A stretch of 8,004 nucleotides of DNA from contig DIAF01000011.1 of assembly GCA_002414665.1 (NCBI GenBank), positions 256,331 to 264,334 on the forward strand, read 5' to 3'. Below are positions 5,311-8,004 of this stretch, one piece after another (the stretch's first letter is position 1; every line of letters begins with the position of its first letter). This DNA comes from Halieaceae bacterium UBA5085. Its GTDB lineage: Bacteria; Pseudomonadota; Gammaproteobacteria; Pseudomonadales; Halieaceae. Under the pieces are notes generated by a model. It saw nothing but the letters and a program-made list of their open reading frames with translations. It did not search any database and had not been told where the DNA came from. Both the position numbers and the translations under genes were made by a program.

Positions 5311-5705
5311 CTGGACCTGGACTTGATAAGCGCGGGCTTGAGGTGCTCATTTCAATGACGCGACTATTTTGCGCAGCACCGAATCCACATCCTACCCGTA
5401 ATCATGGCCGCCTAATCGGTCAAGGAATCTCCCCCGCCTTAGGGCACCGGGTATCGCTCTGCGGTAGTTGGGTGTGATCGGACCAATTTGGACACAAATG
5501 ATGAACGCAAGTTTTTCTATCGGTGCTACGTTTAGAGAGTTGCGAGGAAAAGGATTTTCTCCATGATCTCTCCGTTCCGGCTTCTGCATGTCATAAACGA
5601 CCGCGCGTCTCCCGGGGGTTCGCCCCAGCTTGTCACATCCCGCCCCAAGCCGCGCTGGGCTCCCCGATCAGGTTCCTTGCGACCTGATCGCTATCGCGGA
5701 CACCC
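5311..5705 (+). other. 395-bp gap between alpA and parB without a recognised gene
   Basis: No parA or dnaB sequence, tRNA, insertion-sequence end or integrase is recognisable here. The stretch contains a loose GGTGCT/AGCACC pair (about 5340-5380), an AT-rich part (about 5480-5540) with small dyads (CCAA-T-TTGG; ATTTG-GACA-CAAAT) that may hold a promoter for parB, a good ribosome site at 5550-5554 before a short frame, and a perfect 9-bp inverted repeat at 5665-5690. Convincing -35/-10 boxes could not be placed. Confidence 0.5.
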
Positions 5706-5760
5706 ATGTCGGAAGTACCCCGGTCCGCTGGTGATTCTTACAGCGAGGGTAGGAGCGTGA
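5563..5760 (+). CDS. Possible small gene or leader peptide translationally coupled to parB
   Basis: A 65-codon frame starting ATGATCTCT and ending TGA at 5758-5760, so that its stop overlaps the likely parB GTG start as GTGA. A good ribosome site, AAGGA (5550-5554), stands 8 nt before the ATG. The peptide (MISPFRLLHVINDRASPGG at the start, PGPLVILTARVGA at the end) is very basic and Pro-rich, with no recognised domain, signal peptide or resemblance to the DnaB C-terminus. Its composition is what a random frame in GC-rich DNA would also give. The case rests only on ribosome site plus stop/start overlap. It could be a leader controlling parB, a remnant, or chance. Confidence 0.3.
   Translation: MISPFRLLHVINDRASPGGSPQLVTSRPKPRWAPRSGSLRPDRYRGHPCRKYPGPLVILTARVGA
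5665..5690. repeat. Perfect 9-bp inverted repeat upstream of parB
   Basis: CGATCAGGT (5665-5673), an 8-nt spacer, then ACCTGATCG (5682-5690), 67 bp before the parB GTG. The arms are exact and there is no T-run behind. It could be an operator for parB autoregulation, a centromere-like (parS) site, or an mRNA hairpin gating the parB start. Confidence 0.6.
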
Positions 5761-7223
5761 ATCGGCAGCCGGTTTTACCGGCCGACCAGCAAGCAGCCTC
5801 AGGCGCTCTGATGATGCCGCTCTCTGACCTACAGCCGTATGAACATAACCCCCGGCATGGGTTCAACGCAGAATACCAGCGCATCAAGTCATCCATCCGC
5901 GCGCAGGGTCTCGACCAGCCCCTGGTGGTCACTCAGCGCCCTGGTGAACGCCACTATGTACCGCTTGTGGGTGGCAACACGCGTCTCAAAATCCTGCAGG
6001 AACTCTACCAGGAAACCCGGGATGAGCGGTTTGGCACCGTTAACTGCGTCTATAGGCCCTGGACGGAGGAATCCCAAGTCCTGCTCGCGCACCTCAGGGA
6101 GAACGAGCTTCGGGGGAGCCTGATCTTCATTGACAAGGCGCTGGCGGTGATGGATCTCAAGGCCATACTCGAGTCTGAATCACCCCACCGCACGCTCACG
6201 CTGCGGGGGCTTGCCAAGATCATGACCCAGCGGGGCCTTGGAATTAACCACACTGTGATTTCCAAGATGGTCTATGCGGTGGAGCGCCTGTTGCCGCTGA
6301 TCCCGGAGGCCCTGAATGCCGGCCTGGGTCGCCCCCAGGTGGAAAAGCTACAGGCGCTGGAAAACGCTTTTCTCGAGCTCTGGTACCGTCATGCGCTCGG
6401 TCCGGAGTCCGAGTGCGCGGAAATCTTCGCCGCGCTCTGTCAGCGCTACGATTCGTCCGACTGGAACCTGGAGCTGCTGAGGACCGCCCTCGAGAACGAG
6501 GTGGGGGAAGCAACGGATACCAGTCTCCATAGCGTACGTCTCCAGCTGGATGCACTGCTCAGTGGCTCCGGCTATACCGAAGTCGTGCTGGAGCCTCTGC
6601 CGACTGCGCCCGAACCAGAGGCTGTGGAGCCGGTTGGTGTTAGGGAACCATCGAACTCGACGCAGTCGGAGAGGAGGGTGGATATACCCCCCAAGGCCGC
6701 GGCGCCGGTCAGCGGAACGGTCTCTTTGCCCGAGGATCCACTGGCCTCCCTGCGGTTCACTGCCTACACACTGGCCGCCAGTCTGGCAGAGCACTACGGA
6801 CTCGCCGTCCTGGTGGTTCCGCTGCCGGATCAGGGTCTCGGCTTCATGTTGACCGATGTGCCGCCCCCGGAGCTGCGCGACACGCTGGATCCGGCCCTGT
6901 TTGGCGAGGTGTCCTGCCTGTGGTGGCAGCTGGCGGCCTGCGCGGAGCTGACGACGGCACCGGTGAACCAGGTCCTTCCCCATCTGGTGAGTGATTCGGT
7001 GCTGCACACGGCGCTATCGCTCCGGGATCCTGGCCTGCTCTACCCGCATGTCTGGACACCGGATCCCGGACACTGGGGCTGTCAGCTGTGGCGGTCGCTC
7101 TCCGATACGGACTGGCGCGATCTGCTGGCGCTGATGACAACCTACCGTGCGATCCACGAGGCTGCGAATCGCATGGGTCTTGATCTGTGGTTACCCGGGG
7201 AGGGGAGCGATGCCAACCAGTAA
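5757..7223 (+). CDS. parB: ParB-family partition protein of PFGI-1-class ICEs
   Basis: DNA-binding partition/maintenance protein of integrative conjugative elements, 488 residues from GTG 5757. The N-terminal ParB domain has LQPYEHNPRHGFN (about 26-37), IRAQGLDQPLVV (about 47-58) and GGNTRLKIL (about 72-80), where chromosomal ParBs have a GERR-type motif. ENELRG (115-120) and an HTH region (LTLRGLAKIMTQRG to SKM, about 147-171) follow, then GRPQVEKLQALE. Residues past about 250 form a Pro/Glu-rich linker and a C-terminal domain without a recognised motif. GAGGG (5745-5749) is 7 nt before the GTG. An ATG at 5706 would add 17 unlikely residues and has a poorer site. DUF2857 overlaps its end by 14 bp. 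Unlike in related elements, no parA precedes it. Confidence 0.88.
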   Translation: MNRQPVLPADQQAASGALMMPLSDLQPYEHNPRHGFNAEYQRIKSSIRAQGLDQPLVVTQRPGERHYVPLVGGNTRLKILQELYQETRDERFGTVNCVYRPWTEESQVLLAHLRENELRGSLIFIDKALAVMDLKAILESESPHRTLTLRGLAKIMTQRGLGINHTVISKMVYAVERLLPLIPEALNAGLGRPQVEKLQALENAFLELWYRHALGPESECAEIFAALCQRYDSSDWNLELLRTALENEVGEATDTSLHSVRLQLDALLSGSGYTEVVLEPLPTAPEPEAVEPVGVREPSNSTQSERRVDIPPKAAAPVSGTVSLPEDPLASLRFTAYTLAASLAEHYGLAVLVVPLPDQGLGFMLTDVPPPELRDTLDPALFGEVSCLWWQLAACAELTTAPVNQVLPHLVSDSVLHTALSLRDPGLLYPHVWTPDPGHWGCQLWRSLSDTDWRDLLALMTTYRAIHEAANRMGLDLWLPGEGSDANQ

Positions 7224-7794
7224 GGAGTCTGACTTAACCACCGCGGTACTCCTGTACGCGGTCCGCTGCCTCGACGAAGGCGATCAGCTCGCATTGCGGG
7301 CCATGCAGTTCGGTCCCAAAGAGGTCGACGCTCTCCAGCAGCTCAACATTACCGATCTCTGCCGGACCGGGACCTTTCGGGGGCACTGCCTGCAGGTCCA
7401 GCTCGACCGGGAGGTGTTCTGGCACCTGGTGGCGCGTCTGCGCCAGCAACGTGAGTCTGATCATCTGCAACTCACCCTGATGCAGGCCGATGCCCCTCAG
7501 GAGATGATGCGCGCCCTGTTCGGACTGGGGTCCAAGGAGTACGCGCGCTGGCGTCGTCTGCTGGGATTTACCGCCGCGGTGGGCCGCCCCAGTGAGCCCG
7601 ACGAGGAACCCGCCCATACCCTGTGGCTGGCCTGGCAGGCTCGGGCGGGTGACGACGGCGAAGTCTCATTGACCGCGGAGGACTATCTGGCCCTGAAGGA
7701 CGCCACCGGGCTTGAGCTGCGCACCATCTGGTGTCTGACCCAGCGCTGGACCGCCTACGGCAATCCCGAGGGTGAGTCTGCCGACGACCATTGA
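7210..7794 (+). CDS. DUF2857 family ICE protein
   Basis: A 194-residue protein of the DUF2857 family, found directly after parB in PFGI-1/SPI-7-like islands; its biochemical role is not known. The N-terminus has FGPKEVDALQQLNITDLCR, the middle MMRALFGLGSKEYARWRRLL (an HTH-like helix pair), and the C-terminus LELRTIWCLTQRWTAYG, all in the usual family order and length. The ATG at 7210 follows the purine-rich GGGGAGGGGAGCG and overlaps the end of parB by 14 bp, implying translational coupling. The frame is open back to 7147, but that part lies wholly within parB and is not family-like. Confidence 0.85.
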   Translation: MPTSKESDLTTAVLLYAVRCLDEGDQLALRAMQFGPKEVDALQQLNITDLCRTGTFRGHCLQVQLDREVFWHLVARLRQQRESDHLQLTLMQADAPQEMMRALFGLGSKEYARWRRLLGFTAAVGRPSEPDEEPAHTLWLAWQARAGDDGEVSLTAEDYLALKDATGLELRTIWCLTQRWTAYGNPEGESADDH

Positions 7795-7804
7795 ACCGAC
7801 CTCC

Positions 7805-8004
7805 ATGTCCGGCATCGAGCGTGAACCCCAGCCGGAGACCTATGCCCTGGATCGCCTCATCCAGGCCGCCACCAGCCGCACCCAGAACTCGGGGCAGGAT
7901 AACCTGCTGTTTCTGGGGCACTGGCACCAGGCGTATCCCACCGCGGTCGTCTGCGACCCGGTACTGGAGCCGGTGGATAAAGTCGTGTGGATGGTCATCA
8001 TGCT
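7805..8004 (+). CDS. STY4528-family island replication protein (5' part)
   Basis: About 66 residues are visible before the right edge: MSGIEREPQPETYALDRLI, then NLLFLGHWHQAYPTAVV and LEPVDKVVWMVIM. The pattern LLFxGxxHxxxP, then DxxLxPxDKxxW, fits the N-terminus of STY4528-family proteins, annotated as pathogenicity-island replication proteins. These follow DUF2857 in PFGI-1-class ICEs; synteny supports the call. Start choice is open. ATG 7805, 10 nt after the DUF2857 stop, has no clear ribosome site. An in-frame GTG at 7772 would overlap DUF2857 but has GAGG directly adjacent to it. Confidence 0.72.
   Translation, partial: MSGIEREPQPETYALDRLIQAATSRTQNSGQDNLLFLGHWHQAYPTAVVCDPVLEPVDKVVWMVIM

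Noticed and set aside
5392..5589. 65-codon minus-strand frame in the alpA-parB gap
   Set aside because: No ribosome site, no domain, random composition, and no operon context.
6348..7007. 219-codon minus-strand frame opposite parB
   Set aside because: The parB frame fits a known family and is in synteny with DUF2857. The antisense frame is Arg/Gln-rich without a motif.
1..8004. CRISPR array, rRNA, tRNA, complete insertion sequence
   Set aside because: No regularly spaced direct repeats, no rRNA or tRNA signatures, and no transposase or integrase frame on either strand.

Overview
The window looks like part of an integrating conjugative element (ICE) or genomic island of a gammaproteobacterium, or a close relative. 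A metal-resistance cargo block (about 1-4990) abuts an ICE maintenance module (about 5100-8004). The host assignment is inference: the ICE genes resemble the PFGI-1 / PAPI-1 / ICEclc / SPI-7 class, the metal genes are of proteobacterial type, and no chromosomal marker is present. Base composition differs between the halves. The intergenic and small-gene part of the metal block (about 2200-4000) is noticeably AT-richer than the parB-DUF2857 part.

Left half. On the minus strand, reading leftwards, lie a CsoR/RcnR-type metal sensor (3383-3108), a small DUF1232/YkvA membrane protein (3024-2701) with a possibly broken start, a His-rich secreted CzcI/CopL-like protein (2562-2215), the outer-membrane channel CzcC (2154-844) and the periplasmic adaptor CzcB (from 820, running off the left edge). 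The inner-membrane RND pump CzcA is expected just beyond the edge. Diverging from the sensor is a CDF transporter of the DmeF type (3457-4383). The 67-73 bp between sensor and transporter carries a TACT-N7-AGTA dyad very like the known RcnR/DmeR operators. Metal that DmeF moves to the periplasm could then be expelled by the Czc tripartite pump.

Middle. A complete mercury-type MerR (4914-4492, minus) retains all three Hg(II)-binding cysteines and has a recognisable mer operator/promoter (4920-4950) pointing right. No merT, merP or merA follows. The next gene on that strand is alpA (5116-5310), an excisionase/regulator-type HTH protein of the mobile element. The mer structural genes therefore appear to be lost, leaving a mercury-responsive promoter candidate facing the ICE module.

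Right half. The plus strand carries alpA, a gap of nearly 400 bp with a perfect 9-bp inverted repeat and a possible small translationally coupled reading frame, then parB of the ICE PFGI-1 class (5757-7223), a DUF2857 protein (7210-7794, overlapping parB by 14 bp) and the start of an STY4528-family island replication protein (7805 to the right edge). In related elements parA and often dnaB sit between alpA and parB; here neither is present. The features most worth a second look are the orphan mer promoter facing alpA, the missing parA/dnaB, the small frame overlapping the parB start, the interrupted DUF1232 start, and the unexplained inverted repeats in both gaps.
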